Assembly: GCF_003333325.1 (NCBI RefSeq)
Contig: NZ_QOLC01000087.1
Coordinates: 1 to 41,133, forward strand
Reading direction: 5' to 3'
Source of the DNA: Candidatus Ulvibacter alkanivorans
GTDB taxonomy: Bacteria; Bacteroidota; Bacteroidia; Flavobacteriales; Flavobacteriaceae
DNA: 41,133 bases
Shown here: positions 1 to 8,531 of the stretch, piece after piece
Layout: the number at the start of each line of letters is the position of its first letter
Numbering within the stretch: position 1 is the stretch's first letter
Program-made: the position numbers and the translations under genes
Notes under the pieces: generated by a model
The model's input: the letters and a program-made list of their open reading frames with translations, nothing else
The model's database searches: none
What the model was told of the DNA's origin: nothing

Positions 1-26
1 TTAGCAATTAGAGTAATTTTAAGACT

Positions 27-2879
27 TTACTTACTCAAGTACATTTTTCTACGCGCATATAGATCGTAGAAAGCATCATCTTTCAAACTATCGATAAACA
101 AGATACTTTCTCCTGTACTTTTCATTTCAGGACCTAACTGCTTGTTCACGTTCGGGAATTTATTAAAACTAAACACCGGTTGTTTGATGGCATATCCTTC
201 TAGTTTTGGATTGAACTTGAAATCGGTCACCTTGTTATGTCCTAGCATGATCTTAGTGGCATAGTTAACATAAGGTTCGCCATAGGCTTTAGCGATAAAA
301 GGAACCGTTCTTGACGCTCTTGGATTGGCTTCAATAATAAAGACCTTATCGTCTTTGATCGCAAATTGTATGTTTATTAATCCAACTGTGTTCAATGCTT
401 TTGCGATCTTTACCGTATGGTCTTTTATTTGCTGAAGTACCAGATCTCCTAAATTGAAAGGTGGTAACAAGGCGTTAGAGTCTCCCGAGTGAATACCACA
501 AGGTTCAATATGTTCCATGATACCTATAATGTATACGTTCTCACCATCGCAGATCGCATCGGCTTCGGCTTCAATCGCACCGTCTAAGTAATGGTCTAAC
601 AGCAATTTGTTGTTCGGGATCTTCCGAAGTAAATCTACTACATGGTCCTCCAACTCTTGCTTATTAATCACGATCTTCATTCCCTGTCCTCCTAGAACGT
701 ATGAAGGTCTGATCAACAACGGAAAATCCAATTGATCTGCCAATACTAAGGCTTCTTCTGTGGTTTCAGCAGTACCAAACTCAGGATAAGGAATATCGTT
801 TTCTTTCAACAATTTTGAAAAGCTACCTCTATCTTCGGCAAGGTCTAAGGATTGGTAACTAGTTCCCAGCACTTTAATTCCGTAACGATCTAGCTTCTCT
901 GCCAGTTTTAAGGCAGTTTGACCACCCAACTGCACGATCACGCCTTCCGGTTTTTCGTGACGTATGATGTCGTAGATGTGTTCCCAGAACACCGGTTCGA
1001 AGTAAAGTTTATCGGCCACATCGAAATCGGTCGAAACGGTCTCAGGGTTACAATTTATCATGATGGTCTCATACCCTACTTCGGCTGCCGCTAATACCCC
1101 GTGGACACAACAATAATCGAATTCGATCCCTTGACCAATTCGGTTAGGTCCTGAACCTAATACGATGATCTTCTTCTTATCGGTCACCTCACTGTCGTTC
1201 TCGGCATACGAATCACCAGCTGCGGTTTCCATTTCATTTTCGAAGGTCGAGTAATAATATGGGGTTGCCGCTTTAAATTCGGCGGCACAAGTATCTACCA
1301 ACTTATACACCCGTTGAATGTTCATCGCCTCACGTTTCTTATACACTTCGCTCTCTAGGCATTTTAGCATATGAGCGATCTGTCGATCACCATATCCCTT
1401 TTGCTTTGCTTCCAGTAAGAGTTCACGAGGAAGATTATCTAAGGTATATTCTGAAATTTCTTTCTCGAGTAAATACAGCTCCTCGTATTGCTTTAAGAAC
1501 CACATATCGATCTTGGTGATCTCGTGGATACGACTAAGCGGTATTCCCATTTGAATTGCGTCGTAGATCACAAATACGCGGTCCCAACTAGCGTTCTTGA
1601 GTTTGTCTAATATCTGTTCGTAATTGGTATAGCTCTTCCCGTCGGCACCAAGTCCGTTGCGCTTTATCTCAAGCGATTGTGTTGCTTTGTGTAACGCCTC
1701 TTGGAACGATCGCCCAATTCCCATCACTTCTCCAACGGCCTTCATCTGTAGTCCGAGTGTACGATCCGATCCTTCAAATTTGTCGAAGTTCCAACGTGGT
1801 ATTTTTACGATTACATAATCTAGCGTTGGCTCGAACAAGGCCGAGGTCGACTGTGTAATTTGATTTTGTAATTCGTTCAGGTGATACCCTATTGCTAATT
1901 TGGCTGCGATCTTTGCGATAGGATAACCTGTCGCTTTTGATGCTAAGGCCGATGAACGCGATACACGCGGATTGATCTCAATAGCGATGATCTCTTCTTC
2001 CTCATCAGGACTAACTGCGAATTGTACGTTACATCCTCCGGCAAAATCACCAATACTGCGCATCATATGGATCGCCATATCTCGCATTTTTTGGAAAGTT
2101 CTGTCACTTAATGTCATTGCGGGTGCTACGGTAATTGAGTCCCCGGTGTGAATTCCCATAGGATCCATATTTTCGATGGTACAGATGATCACGACATTGT
2201 CGTTACTATCACGTAGCAATTCGAGTTCGTATTCTTTCCATCCCATCATGGCCTTATCGATCATCACCTCATGAATTGGAGAGATCTCCAAACCTCTTGT
2301 AAGTAGTTCGTCGAAATCTTCGGCTTTGTGCACGATAGAAGCACCTGCACCCCCCAAGGTGTAGGAAGCACGAATAACCAGCGGAAAACCAAATTCTTGG
2401 GCAATCTCCTTTCCTTTCAGGTATGAAGTTGCCGTGGCCTGCGGTGCCATTTTTACACCAATTTTTTCCATTAGTGTTCTAAATTGCTCGCGGTCTTCGG
2501 TTATGTTTATGGCATTAATATCTACACCAATAATTTTTACGTCGAAATCGCTCCAAATCCCCTTCTCATCGGCTTCGATACATAAGTTAAGTGCTGTTTG
2601 TCCTCCCATAGTTGGCAACACAGCATCGATCTGCGGATGTTCTTTTAAAATCTTGATGATCGATTTGGTCGTTAGCGGCAAAAGATACACATGATCGGCC
2701 ATGGATGGGTCGGTCATGATGGTGGCCGGATTCGAATTGATAAGGATGGTTTCAATACCGTCTTCGCGAAGTGAACGAAGTGCTTGCGATCCGGAATAAT
2801 CGAATTCACACGCTTGACCAATGATAATAGGACCTGAACCTATAATTAAGATGGATTTTAGTTTGGGATTCTTTGGCAT
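27..2879 (-). CDS. carB: Carbamoyl-phosphate synthase large subunit, without the allosteric domain
   Basis: This 950-residue protein makes carbamoyl phosphate from bicarbonate, ammonia (delivered by the glutaminase subunit CarA) and two ATP, for pyrimidine and arginine synthesis. Both homologous synthase halves are visible: the first opens with GSGPIIIGQACEFDYSG near residue 14 and the second with GSGPNRIGQGIEFDY near residue 577. Each half has its ATP-grasp region, including the EINPRVSRSS and EANPRASRT segments. The Escherichia coli enzyme has about 1073 residues; this one stops just after the GPEMKSTGE segment, so the C-terminal MGS-like domain that binds UMP and ornithine is absent. The stop is clean and no remnant of that domain follows. 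carA is not in the window. The gene lies downstream of rpmH but is separated from it by a terminator, so it probably has its own weak promoter (TAATTTTA, close to TAnnTTTG, just upstream). Confidence 0.97.
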   Translation of the reverse strand: MPKNPKLKSILIIGSGPIIIGQACEFDYSGSQALRSLREDGIETILINSNPATIMTDPSMADHVYLLPLTTKSIIKILKEHPQIDAVLPTMGGQTALNLCIEADEKGIWSDFDVKIIGVDINAINITEDREQFRTLMEKIGVKMAPQATATSYLKGKEIAQEFGFPLVIRASYTLGGAGASIVHKAEDFDELLTRGLEISPIHEVMIDKAMMGWKEYELELLRDSNDNVVIICTIENMDPMGIHTGDSITVAPAMTLSDRTFQKMRDMAIHMMRSIGDFAGGCNVQFAVSPDEEEEIIAIEINPRVSRSSALASKATGYPIAKIAAKLAIGYHLNELQNQITQSTSALFEPTLDYVIVKIPRWNFDKFEGSDRTLGLQMKAVGEVMGIGRSFQEALHKATQSLEIKRNGLGADGKSYTNYEQILDKLKNASWDRVFVIYDAIQMGIPLSRIHEITKIDMWFLKQYEELYLLEKEISEYTLDNLPRELLLEAKQKGYGDRQIAHMLKCLESEVYKKREAMNIQRVYKLVDTCAAEFKAATPYYYSTFENEMETAAGDSYAENDSEVTDKKKIIVLGSGPNRIGQGIEFDYCCVHGVLAAAEVGYETIMINCNPETVSTDFDVADKLYFEPVFWEHIYDIIRHEKPEGVIVQLGGQTALKLAEKLDRYGIKVLGTSYQSLDLAEDRGSFSKLLKENDIPYPEFGTAETTEEALVLADQLDFPLLIRPSYVLGGQGMKIVINKQELEDHVVDLLRKIPNNKLLLDHYLDGAIEAEADAICDGENVYIIGIMEHIEPCGIHSGDSNALLPPFNLGDLVLQQIKDHTVKIAKALNTVGLINIQFAIKDDKVFIIEANPRASRTVPFIAKAYGEPYVNYATKIMLGHNKVTDFKFNPKLEGYAIKQPVFSFNKFPNVNKQLGPEMKSTGESILFIDSLKDDAFYDLYARRKMYLSK

Positions 2880-2932
2880 TTTTGAACTACTTTTAAGATG
2901 CGGTAAAATTACGACTCGATAGGGTATAAAAA

Positions 2933-2960
2933 AAAGGTGTTGCTTTTAAACAACACCTTT
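2933..2960 (-). terminator. Intrinsic terminator after rpmH
   Basis: A 10-bp perfect stem (AAAGGTGTTG / CAACACCTTT, 2933-2942 and 2951-2960) encloses an 8-base loop. Read on the minus strand it is followed by a run of T, as expected for a rho-independent terminator ending the rpmH transcript before carB. The plus-strand side also has Ts, but no plus-strand gene needs it. Confidence 0.85.
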
Positions 2961-2980
2961 TTATTTATAACTTATCAACA

Positions 2981-3139
2981 TTATTTTTTGTGACGAGTTT
3001 CAGAAGACACAGAAAGTTTCTTTCTGCCTTTCGCACGACGGGCAGCTAATACCTTTCTTCCGTTTACAGACGCCATACGCTCTCTAAAACCGTGTTTGTT
3101 TCTTCTCTTTCTCTTTGATGGCTGAAATGTTCTTTTCAT
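2981..3139 (-). CDS. rpmH: 50S ribosomal protein L34
   Basis: This short gene encodes a 52-residue, very basic protein, the usual length of bacterial L34, a component of the large ribosomal subunit. The translation begins [20 protein letters not shown] and continues with [20 protein letters not shown], the family signature almost residue for residue; it ends SSETRHKK. The start is fixed by the MKRTFQPS N-terminus. The leader is long, about 100 bases, from a well-formed promoter at 3246-3276. A strong terminator follows, so the gene is probably monocistronic. L34 is often found near dnaA or rnpA in other phyla; here its neighbour is carB. Confidence 0.97.
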   Translation of the reverse strand: MKRTFQPSKRKRRNKHGFRERMASVNGRKVLAARRAKGRKKLSVSSETRHKK

Positions 3140-3245
3140 TGCAAATTGGGTTAAAACTTCTGAAAAACTATTTTTTTAATCCCTACTTATGTATTCGGGT
3201 TCGCGTATCAAAACACTCATTTATTATGCTTTGCATAGGCGGGTG

Positions 3246-3276
3246 CAAATATACAATCATTTTTTTCTTTCCCAAA
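3246..3276 (-). promoter_or_regulatory. Bacteroidota-type promoter for rpmH
   Basis: On the minus strand there is a perfect -7 box TATATTTG (3253-3246) and a -33 box TTTG (3276-3273), 19 bases apart, matching the Bacteroidota housekeeping sigma consensus (TTTG, about 19, TAnnTTTG). It implies an rpmH leader of roughly 100 nt. Confidence 0.75.
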
Positions 3277-3308
3277 TGTAAAATGCAAAAATTTTTATTT
3301 GTTTTTTA

Positions 3309-3316
3309 TACCTTTG
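3309..3316 (+). promoter_or_regulatory. -7 promoter box for the DUF6263-like gene
   Basis: TACCTTTG is a perfect TAnnTTTG box 28 bases before the start codon at 3345. I see no good -33 box at normal spacing. It lies back to back with the rpmH promoter. Confidence 0.6.
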
Positions 3317-3344
3317 CCGTCCGCTACAAAAGCTAAAAAAATAA

Positions 3345-4232
3345 ATGAATAAATCCCTCCTTACCCTAATTGGTTGTTTTGTCCTTTTGGCGACAAATTC
3401 TAAAGCGCAACACAGTTTAGAGATCGATCTAGAAAAAGGCACTGTTTTTACTATAGAACAGCATTCTGAACAAGACATCTTACAAGACATGGACGGTGTA
3501 GAACACAAGATGAAGAATACCATTGGAGGTGTTTATACGTTTGAAGTCGCCGACGTGATAAACGATACCTATGCTTTCGATGTTTCATTTGATAGCTTCC
3601 GGTTTAAGATCGAATCTGAGATTTACGGGGTGTTAAGCGACATTAACACCGAAGCCGTAGCCGAAGCCGACACTATGGAAGCCAATATTTTTCAAGGACT
3701 CTTAAACGTCAAATTTCAACTTTATGTATCAGCCACCGGTAAGATCGATTCACTTAATGGAAGTGAAAAGCTCGTAGATGGAATGCTTGCTCACGCAGGA
3801 ATAGAAGATGAAGCCGCCAAGACATTTATACGGGAAGCGATGAAAGACGAATTTAACGACACAAGTTTACGAGAGAGCTTACAACCCATTACGTATATGT
3901 TTCCGAAGAAAAAAGTAAAAATAGGAGGCGAATGGCAAAATAGGTACGAAGGTGAAGTGACCTTGACAAACAATTGGAAATTAGATGCGTATTCAGCTTC
4001 AACATTTACGCTCCAGGGTACCTCTACCTTGGTCCTCGACACCACTACCGAAGGATTAATCATGAAACTGTCGGGAACACAAGAAACCGTTGCTATTATT
4101 GAAACTTCCACCGGATTTATGAAATCGATCGAAGTAACACAAAACGCCTCTGGTAACACGATAATTCCCGCTCAAAACAACGCCGAGATACCAACCAGTC
4201 TCGTCGGAACCTCAACTTTTAAAAGAATTTAA
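3345..4232 (+). CDS. Secreted DUF6263-like protein
   Basis: The 295-residue product has a clear signal peptide (residues 1 to about 21, basic start, hydrophobic core, SKAQ cleavage site). The mature part starts with a LEIDLEKGTVFTIEQ-type segment and is rich in beta-strand-forming, polar sequence with many acidic residues. It resembles DUF6263 proteins of Bacteroidota, which are secreted and of unknown function; this assignment is from memory of the family's LEKGxxF/Y start and is moderate. No catalytic motif is visible. The gene has its own promoter box and is followed after 3 bases by the TPR gene, so the two are probably cotranscribed. Confidence 0.75.
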   Translation: MNKSLLTLIGCFVLLATNSKAQHSLEIDLEKGTVFTIEQHSEQDILQDMDGVEHKMKNTIGGVYTFEVADVINDTYAFDVSFDSFRFKIESEIYGVLSDINTEAVAEADTMEANIFQGLLNVKFQLYVSATGKIDSLNGSEKLVDGMLAHAGIEDEAAKTFIREAMKDEFNDTSLRESLQPITYMFPKKKVKIGGEWQNRYEGEVTLTNNWKLDAYSASTFTLQGTSTLVLDTTTEGLIMKLSGTQETVAIIETSTGFMKSIEVTQNASGNTIIPAQNNAEIPTSLVGTSTFKRI

Positions 4233-4235
4233 GCT

Positions 4236-4802
4236 ATGTTCAATAAAAATATAAAACTCATTCTTGCCGTTCTAAGTATTGCCGCCGCCGTATGGCAGTT
4301 CATAGAAGGTAATATTGGAAATGGAATCATGTTCGTTCTATTGTCGGTCGTTTTTATCTTCCTCTATTATAAGAATGAACTCATTCTTCTGGCATTTTTA
4401 AGGCTTCGGAAGCAAGACTTCCCGGGAGCCAAAAAGTGGCTCGACAGAATTAAAAACCCGGAAACAGCATTGGTGCGCAAACAACAAGGATATTACAACT
4501 ACCTTAACGGTTTGATGATCTCACAGACCAATATGAACGAAGCTGAAAAATACTTTAAAAAAGCAGTGAGTTTAGGGCTAAATATGGATGCCGATATGGC
4601 GATGACAAAATTGAACCTCGCGGGTATTGCGATGACAAAAAACCGAAAAAGAGAAGCAGAATTATTGCTTACAGAAGCGAAAAAGCTCGATAAACACAAT
4701 ATGCTGGACGAGCAGATCAAGATGATGAAAAAGCAAATGAAACGCGCCGGCCAACCCCGACAACAATTTGGTGGACGCGGTGGTCGTGGCGGAAGACGTT
4801 AA
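4236..4802 (+). CDS. Membrane-anchored TPR protein
   Basis: The 188-residue protein has two N-terminal membrane segments (about residues 7-22 and 28-45), followed by a cytoplasmic helical region. The segment around residues 75-150 reads like two tetratricopeptide repeats (NYLNGLMISQTNMNEAEKYF... and LNLAGIAMTKNRKREAELLL...). The C-terminus is basic and glycine/arginine rich (QQFGGRGGRGGRR). TPR domains mediate protein contacts; the partner cannot be read from the sequence. It starts 3 bases after the preceding secreted protein. The short RGG-like tail is unusual for a bacterial TPR protein and might bind nucleic acid or acidic partners, which is inference only. Confidence 0.8.
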   Translation: MFNKNIKLILAVLSIAAAVWQFIEGNIGNGIMFVLLSVVFIFLYYKNELILLAFLRLRKQDFPGAKKWLDRIKNPETALVRKQQGYYNYLNGLMISQTNMNEAEKYFKKAVSLGLNMDADMAMTKLNLAGIAMTKNRKREAELLLTEAKKLDKHNMLDEQIKMMKKQMKRAGQPRQQFGGRGGRGGRR

Positions 4803-4918
4803 TACGATTTTTCTTCCAAAAACTCCTGGTTTATAGGAATTTACGTACTTTTAGTGGTCGTTTAACGAATATTTTATTCCGAAGAACGAAAAAACAATGC
4901 TAACCAATCTTAGCTTTC

Positions 4919-4926
4919 TACCTTTG
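4919..4926 (+). promoter_or_regulatory. -7 promoter box that sets the start of the thioredoxin-like gene
   Basis: TACCTTTG is a perfect TAnnTTTG box. The reading frame is open from an ATG at 4897, upstream of this box, but a transcript from here could only include the ATGs at 4945 and 4951. That agrees with the signal peptide, which begins at those codons. Confidence 0.6.
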
Positions 4927-4944
4927 CATTGTAATCAACCTCAC

Positions 4945-5658
4945 ATGCCTATGAGTAGAATTCTACTTCTTCTATTCTTATCGGTTTCTCTTATAGCACA
5001 ATCACAACAAATTGAGCAGGAATCCTTATTCTCTCAAATGATTGGAAAAAATATCAAGAAATACACCTTAGAATCACAGAAAGCCTATGCAACTAACAAT
5101 TTTGAACGAGCAGAATTCTTATTCGATTCTTTGATAAATCATGTGGTAAACGAAAGTTTTATCGACAACTTTAAGTTCAAGAAACGATCGGGTCGTACCG
5201 TAGAACTCTACGATTACGAAAAACCGATCTTTTTAATGACCTATGCATCTTGGTGTACGCCCGGCGTTGGCGAAATTCCTGCGCTAAATGAGATTGCTGA
5301 AAAATACCATAAGGACATCGATTTTATCGTGTTGTTCTGGGATTCTCGTGACAAGGTGAAAAAAGTCGCTCGCGAATACAGCCGGCATATAGATGTAGTC
5401 TATGTTGACGAGCGAGATAATAAAAACAACTATGTGGTACAAAGCATGAAACATAGTCTGGGCTTTCCTACCTCCTTCTTTATCGATGCACAAAAGAAGA
5501 TCGTAGATGTACGCCGTGGTGTGTTACATCCGTATGAAGAAGCTTACGAGATTTCTTTCGAACTCAACTACAACTCTTTCTTAAATGGAATTTCACTCTT
5601 GAAGCATCTTCCGGAAGCTTCAGACGGATTGGTAACCAAAGACAAGCCGCTTCCATAA
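4945..5658 (+). CDS. Periplasmic thioredoxin-like (TlpA-type) protein with a single active-site Cys
   Basis: A signal peptide (MPMSRILLLLFLSVSLIAQS) is followed by a helical spacer and a thioredoxin fold of the TlpA/AhpC-TSA type. Fold markers are the IFLMTYASWCTPG strand and active site, a cis-Pro segment GFPTSFFIDAQ, and the KIVDVRRG strand. The active site reads WCTPG where redox-active members have WCxxC, so the resolving cysteine is replaced by Gly. The protein may therefore act through one thiol or as a binding or chaperone module rather than as a dithiol reductase. I chose ATG 4945 (4951 is equally possible) because the signal peptide starts there and a promoter box lies just upstream. 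It is convergent with the TauE/SafE gene, 4 bases away. Confidence 0.8.
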   Translation: MPMSRILLLLFLSVSLIAQSQQIEQESLFSQMIGKNIKKYTLESQKAYATNNFERAEFLFDSLINHVVNESFIDNFKFKKRSGRTVELYDYEKPIFLMTYASWCTPGVGEIPALNEIAEKYHKDIDFIVLFWDSRDKVKKVAREYSRHIDVVYVDERDNKNNYVVQSMKHSLGFPTSFFIDAQKKIVDVRRGVLHPYEEAYEISFELNYNSFLNGISLLKHLPEASDGLVTKDKPLP

Positions 5659-5662
5659 CACC

Positions 5663-6034
5663 TTACTTTCCGAAGAACAACTTAATTGCTGCGATCAATA
5701 AGATGATCGCAAATATCTTCTTTAACACCTGTTGATCCAATCGCACGGCAAATTTAGACCCTAACAAACCACCTATAACAAAGCATATAGCTATAACTAT
5801 GGCATAGCTCCATTTAATGGGATGACCGGACGTATGATAGGTGTAGGCGGCCAAAAAAGTAACAGGAACGGCCAAGACCGCTAAACTCATGCCCTGCGCC
5901 TCATGTTGGTTAAAACCCAACATCAAGATCATTAAAGGGATCATCACCACGCCTCCTCCTACACCCATGAATCCGCTTAAAATACCGGCTAGCAAGCCAA
6001 TGAGCACTAATGAAAGCAGAACTGTAATATTCAT
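5663..6034 (-). CDS. Half-size TauE/SafE family membrane protein
   Basis: The 123-residue, very hydrophobic protein has about four membrane segments and the family's glycine-rich motif GxMGVGGGxxxxP near residues 21-33. TauE/SafE (formerly DUF81) proteins export sulfite, sulfoacetate or related organic anions; usual members have about 250 residues made of two such halves. Here only one half exists, with a proper start and a stop at 5663, and the convergent gene follows at once, so no second half is hidden downstream. A functional protein would need to dimerise. It lies 7 bases downstream of the transglycosylase gene and is probably cotranscribed with it. The substrate is unknown. Confidence 0.8.
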   Translation of the reverse strand: MNITVLLSLVLIGLLAGILSGFMGVGGGVVMIPLMILMLGFNQHEAQGMSLAVLAVPVTFLAAYTYHTSGHPIKWSYAIVIAICFVIGGLLGSKFAVRLDQQVLKKIFAIILLIAAIKLFFGK

Positions 6035-6041
6035 AAAAAAA

Positions 6042-6977
6042 TTATTGCCCGGCTGAGTAATATCCTTTCTCTGGAATTTCTATATAATATTCTTTTCCGG
6101 AGGCATTCTTAAGATAGGTATCGCGCAACCACGGATTGTGAATTTTCAAGATCTTATAATTAATGCCGTGCTGTTTGGCAAAATCGGCAAAGTCATCTAC
6201 CGGAGTAGTTACTTTTACAGTATAGGTAGGAATAGGTTGATACAGGTCCTTTTCTCTAAAGTTAAAGCCGTACTTCTCAGGGTTCGACAAGATCTCTTTA
6301 AATGCTAGAATGCGAAACACGTATCGGCTGGTTTCATCATTCAACAGTATATCGTAGTAGTTATTGGAAGCTTTTTGCCTATCGATTTGTTTGCTTACTC
6401 CATAATTTCCAGCATTATAGGCTGCGGCTGCTAAGGTCCAACTTCCAAAGCGCTCTTTCGATTTTTTCAAATATTCGGCAGCGACCTCTGTCGCTTTTTC
6501 GAGATTGTAACGTTCGTCTACATAATCGTTGATCTCTAGTCCGTATTCTCTTCCCGTACTCTTTAAGAAATGCCAAAAGCCTGCAGCACCGGCCGGTGAA
6601 CTGTTGTTCTCCAATCCGCTTTCTGCCACCGCCAAGTATTTAAAGTCATCGGGCAAACCGTATTTTTCTAACAACGGCTCAATTATGGGAAAGTATTTGT
6701 TGGCTCGTTTAAAGATCAACAACCCATTAGATTGCCAATAGGTGTTTACCAATAACTCGCGGTCCATACGTTCACGAATATCGGGTTCGTTTAGCGGCAC
6801 CGGTTCCCCGGCAAAATCCATTGTTTCGGGAATTGGAAGTGCATAGACATTATAGTCGTTCACTAATTTCTTTTCCAAATTTTCATTGGTTGTCGGGGTT
6901 TCTTGTACGGCATTAACACATAAACTGCTCACCCCAAATAAAACAGTTACCAAACCAATTTTTGAAAGGATACTCAT
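6042..6977 (-). CDS. Secreted lytic murein transglycosylase (SLT domain, MltD-like)
   Basis: The 311-residue protein has an N-terminal signal peptide (residues 1 to about 24) and a soluble lytic transglycosylase domain from about residue 95 to 235. The catalytic glutamate is E119 in the AVAESGLENNSSPAGAAGFW segment, which has the typical ES...SPAGAxGxW pattern. It would cleave the MurNAc-GlcNAc bond of peptidoglycan to form 1,6-anhydromuropeptides. A later AAAYNAGNYGV segment is also characteristic. The last 60 residues (YTVKVTTPVDDFADFAKQHG...) look like a degenerate LysM wall-binding module, which is less certain. A -7-like box TATCTTTA (7003-6996 on the minus strand) lies just upstream. 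Confidence 0.88.
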   Translation of the reverse strand: MSILSKIGLVTVLFGVSSLCVNAVQETPTTNENLEKKLVNDYNVYALPIPETMDFAGEPVPLNEPDIRERMDRELLVNTYWQSNGLLIFKRANKYFPIIEPLLEKYGLPDDFKYLAVAESGLENNSSPAGAAGFWHFLKSTGREYGLEINDYVDERYNLEKATEVAAEYLKKSKERFGSWTLAAAAYNAGNYGVSKQIDRQKASNNYYDILLNDETSRYVFRILAFKEILSNPEKYGFNFREKDLYQPIPTYTVKVTTPVDDFADFAKQHGINYKILKIHNPWLRDTYLKNASGKEYYIEIPEKGYYSAGQ

Positions 6978-7037
6978 AACTTTAAAATTTTTCTTTAAAG
7001 ATATAGAATTATCCTATTGATGCCACAGCACAGAGCG

Positions 7038-7706
7038 TTAATCTTTGCCTTCAATAAGTTCGGAAATCTTCTTTGAAAGCCACGCCCCTTTATTAATGAT
7101 CATAATGTGGGTACCGCCTTTTAAACGTATACAATCATCGATATTCTTAATAGGAAAAACCACGTCCTTATCACCGTGAATATGAATTACTTCTTTTAAC
7201 GGCTCCTTACGCTTCCAGCATACCATTTGCTCAATGGCCCAATCGAGGTACTGTTTGTCGCGCACATGCAAGTATTCCTGATAGATCTTAAGACGTTTCT
7301 CCGTTTTAGGTCCAATAGCAAATTTGGTAAGATCATCGGCGCTCAACACTAAACTGGTAGGCACTAATTTATACGCATAGGTCTTTCTCGCGATCTTTAG
7401 ACGTCGAGGAAATTCTTGTCTTGATTTCACGCTGCTTATGATGATTAGTTGCTTTAGGTCGAGAAATTGGCTCATCTCTTGTACCATCACACCTCCAAAA
7501 GAAACTCCAATCAACACTACATTATCATGAGTGATCTTTGCTGCCATACGCTGGGCATACGATTGTATAGACTCTTTCTTCTCGGGTACTAACCACTCAA
7601 GTATATGCATCTCATACCGTTCGCCGGGAAAGGAAATATTGCGAAATATTTCTTGGCCGGCAGCTAAGCCCGGCACAAAATAAATATGTTTTTTCGAAGA
7701 AGACAT
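7038..7706 (-). CDS. Alpha/beta hydrolase
   Basis: The 222-residue cytoplasmic protein has the alpha/beta hydrolase layout: a YFVPGLAAG oxyanion-loop segment near residue 9, the nucleophile elbow GVSFGG with Ser69, an acid in HGDKDVVFP (D179 or D181), and a histidine in GGTHIMI (H200). No signal peptide is seen. The fold covers esterases, thioesterases and C-C hydrolases, and the sequence gives no clear substrate. The start is the ATG at 7706; a TATCTTTG promoter box lies about 60 bases upstream. It is transcribed in the same direction as the transglycosylase gene, 60 bases away, and divergently from the pirin gene. Confidence 0.85.
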   Translation of the reverse strand: MSSSKKHIYFVPGLAAGQEIFRNISFPGERYEMHILEWLVPEKKESIQSYAQRMAAKITHDNVVLIGVSFGGVMVQEMSQFLDLKQLIIISSVKSRQEFPRRLKIARKTYAYKLVPTSLVLSADDLTKFAIGPKTEKRLKIYQEYLHVRDKQYLDWAIEQMVCWKRKEPLKEVIHIHGDKDVVFPIKNIDDCIRLKGGTHIMIINKGAWLSKKISELIEGKD

Positions 7707-7764
7707 CCCGTATTAGAATTTAAAAAAATGGTAAAGCACAAAGATTATTCGTAAATTTACAGTG

Positions 7765-7772
7765 CAAAGATA
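7765..7772 (-). promoter_or_regulatory. -7 promoter box for the alpha/beta hydrolase gene
   Basis: On the minus strand the bases read TATCTTTG, a perfect TAnnTTTG match. The -33 region is weak: a TTG lies 14 bases upstream, shorter than usual. The leader would be about 50 nt. Confidence 0.45.
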
Positions 7773-7802
7773 TAATTATCCTACGGCAACGGGGCGTACC
7801 AA

Positions 7803-8525
7803 ATGAATAAGATTTTACATCCGGCAGCAACGCGAGGCAGTGCCAATTACGGATGGCTCAAAGCCAACTACTCCTTTAGCTTTGCTAATTACTTTGACCC
7901 GAATCGCACAAATTTTGGCGTACTTCGGGTATTCAACGATGATTATGTAGCTCCTGCAATGGGCTTCGGAAAGCACCCACATCGCAATATGGAAATAGTT
8001 ACCATTCCCCAAACCGGAGCTTTAAAGCACAAAGACTCTATGGGCCATTCCGAAGTGATACACAGCGGCGAAATACAAGTAATGAGCGCCGGTAGTGGAG
8101 TCGAACACAGCGAAGTGAACGCCAGCACCACCGAGCCGGTAACACTATTTCAAATTTGGATCATCCCAGAAAAAGAAGAGGTTGCGCCGCGTTACGATCA
8201 AAAAAAAATAAAACCATTACTAAAACAAAACGCCTTAAGTACCGTTGTAAAACCACGTAATGAGGCGAAGGACGGAGAACTTTGGATCCATCAACAAGCC
8301 TATTTTAATATGGGTGAGTTCACCAAAGAAACTACCCTTGAATACAGCCTAAATCAAAAAGAGCACGGTGCCTATATCTTTGTAATTAATGGCACTGTTG
8401 TTGTTGATAATGAGACACTTAATAAAAAAGACGCCATTGGAGTCTGGGAAACCGATACCATAGCGATAACCGCCCAAAAAGACAGTACAATACTGCTTAT
8501 CGAAGTACCCATGAACTTAAATTAA
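7803..8525 (+). CDS. Pirin family protein
   Basis: The 240-residue cytoplasmic protein belongs to the bicupin pirin family. The N-terminal cupin carries the metal ligands H58 and H60 (FGKHPHRNMEIV) and H102 and E104 (SAGSGVEHSEVN), matching the iron-binding residues of human pirin and E. coli YhhW. Some pirins have quercetin 2,3-dioxygenase activity in vitro, others are redox-responsive regulators; the physiological role here is not known. The second cupin lacks an obvious metal site, as is usual. The ATG at 7803 gives the standard N-terminus (KILHPAATRGSANYGWL). It is followed after 6 bases by a GNAT-like gene, so the two likely form an operon. Confidence 0.93.
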   Translation: MNKILHPAATRGSANYGWLKANYSFSFANYFDPNRTNFGVLRVFNDDYVAPAMGFGKHPHRNMEIVTIPQTGALKHKDSMGHSEVIHSGEIQVMSAGSGVEHSEVNASTTEPVTLFQIWIIPEKEEVAPRYDQKKIKPLLKQNALSTVVKPRNEAKDGELWIHQQAYFNMGEFTKETTLEYSLNQKEHGAYIFVINGTVVVDNETLNKKDAIGVWETDTIAITAQKDSTILLIEVPMNLN

Positions 8526-8531
8526 CTCCCT

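Noticed and set aside
2434..2694. 86-codon plus-strand frame inside carB
   Set aside because: Shadow of the carB reading frame with low-complexity translation and no promoter or family resemblance.
4897..4944. Upstream ATG for the thioredoxin-like protein
   Set aside because: The added 16 residues precede the signal peptide and lie across the promoter box at 4919-4926.
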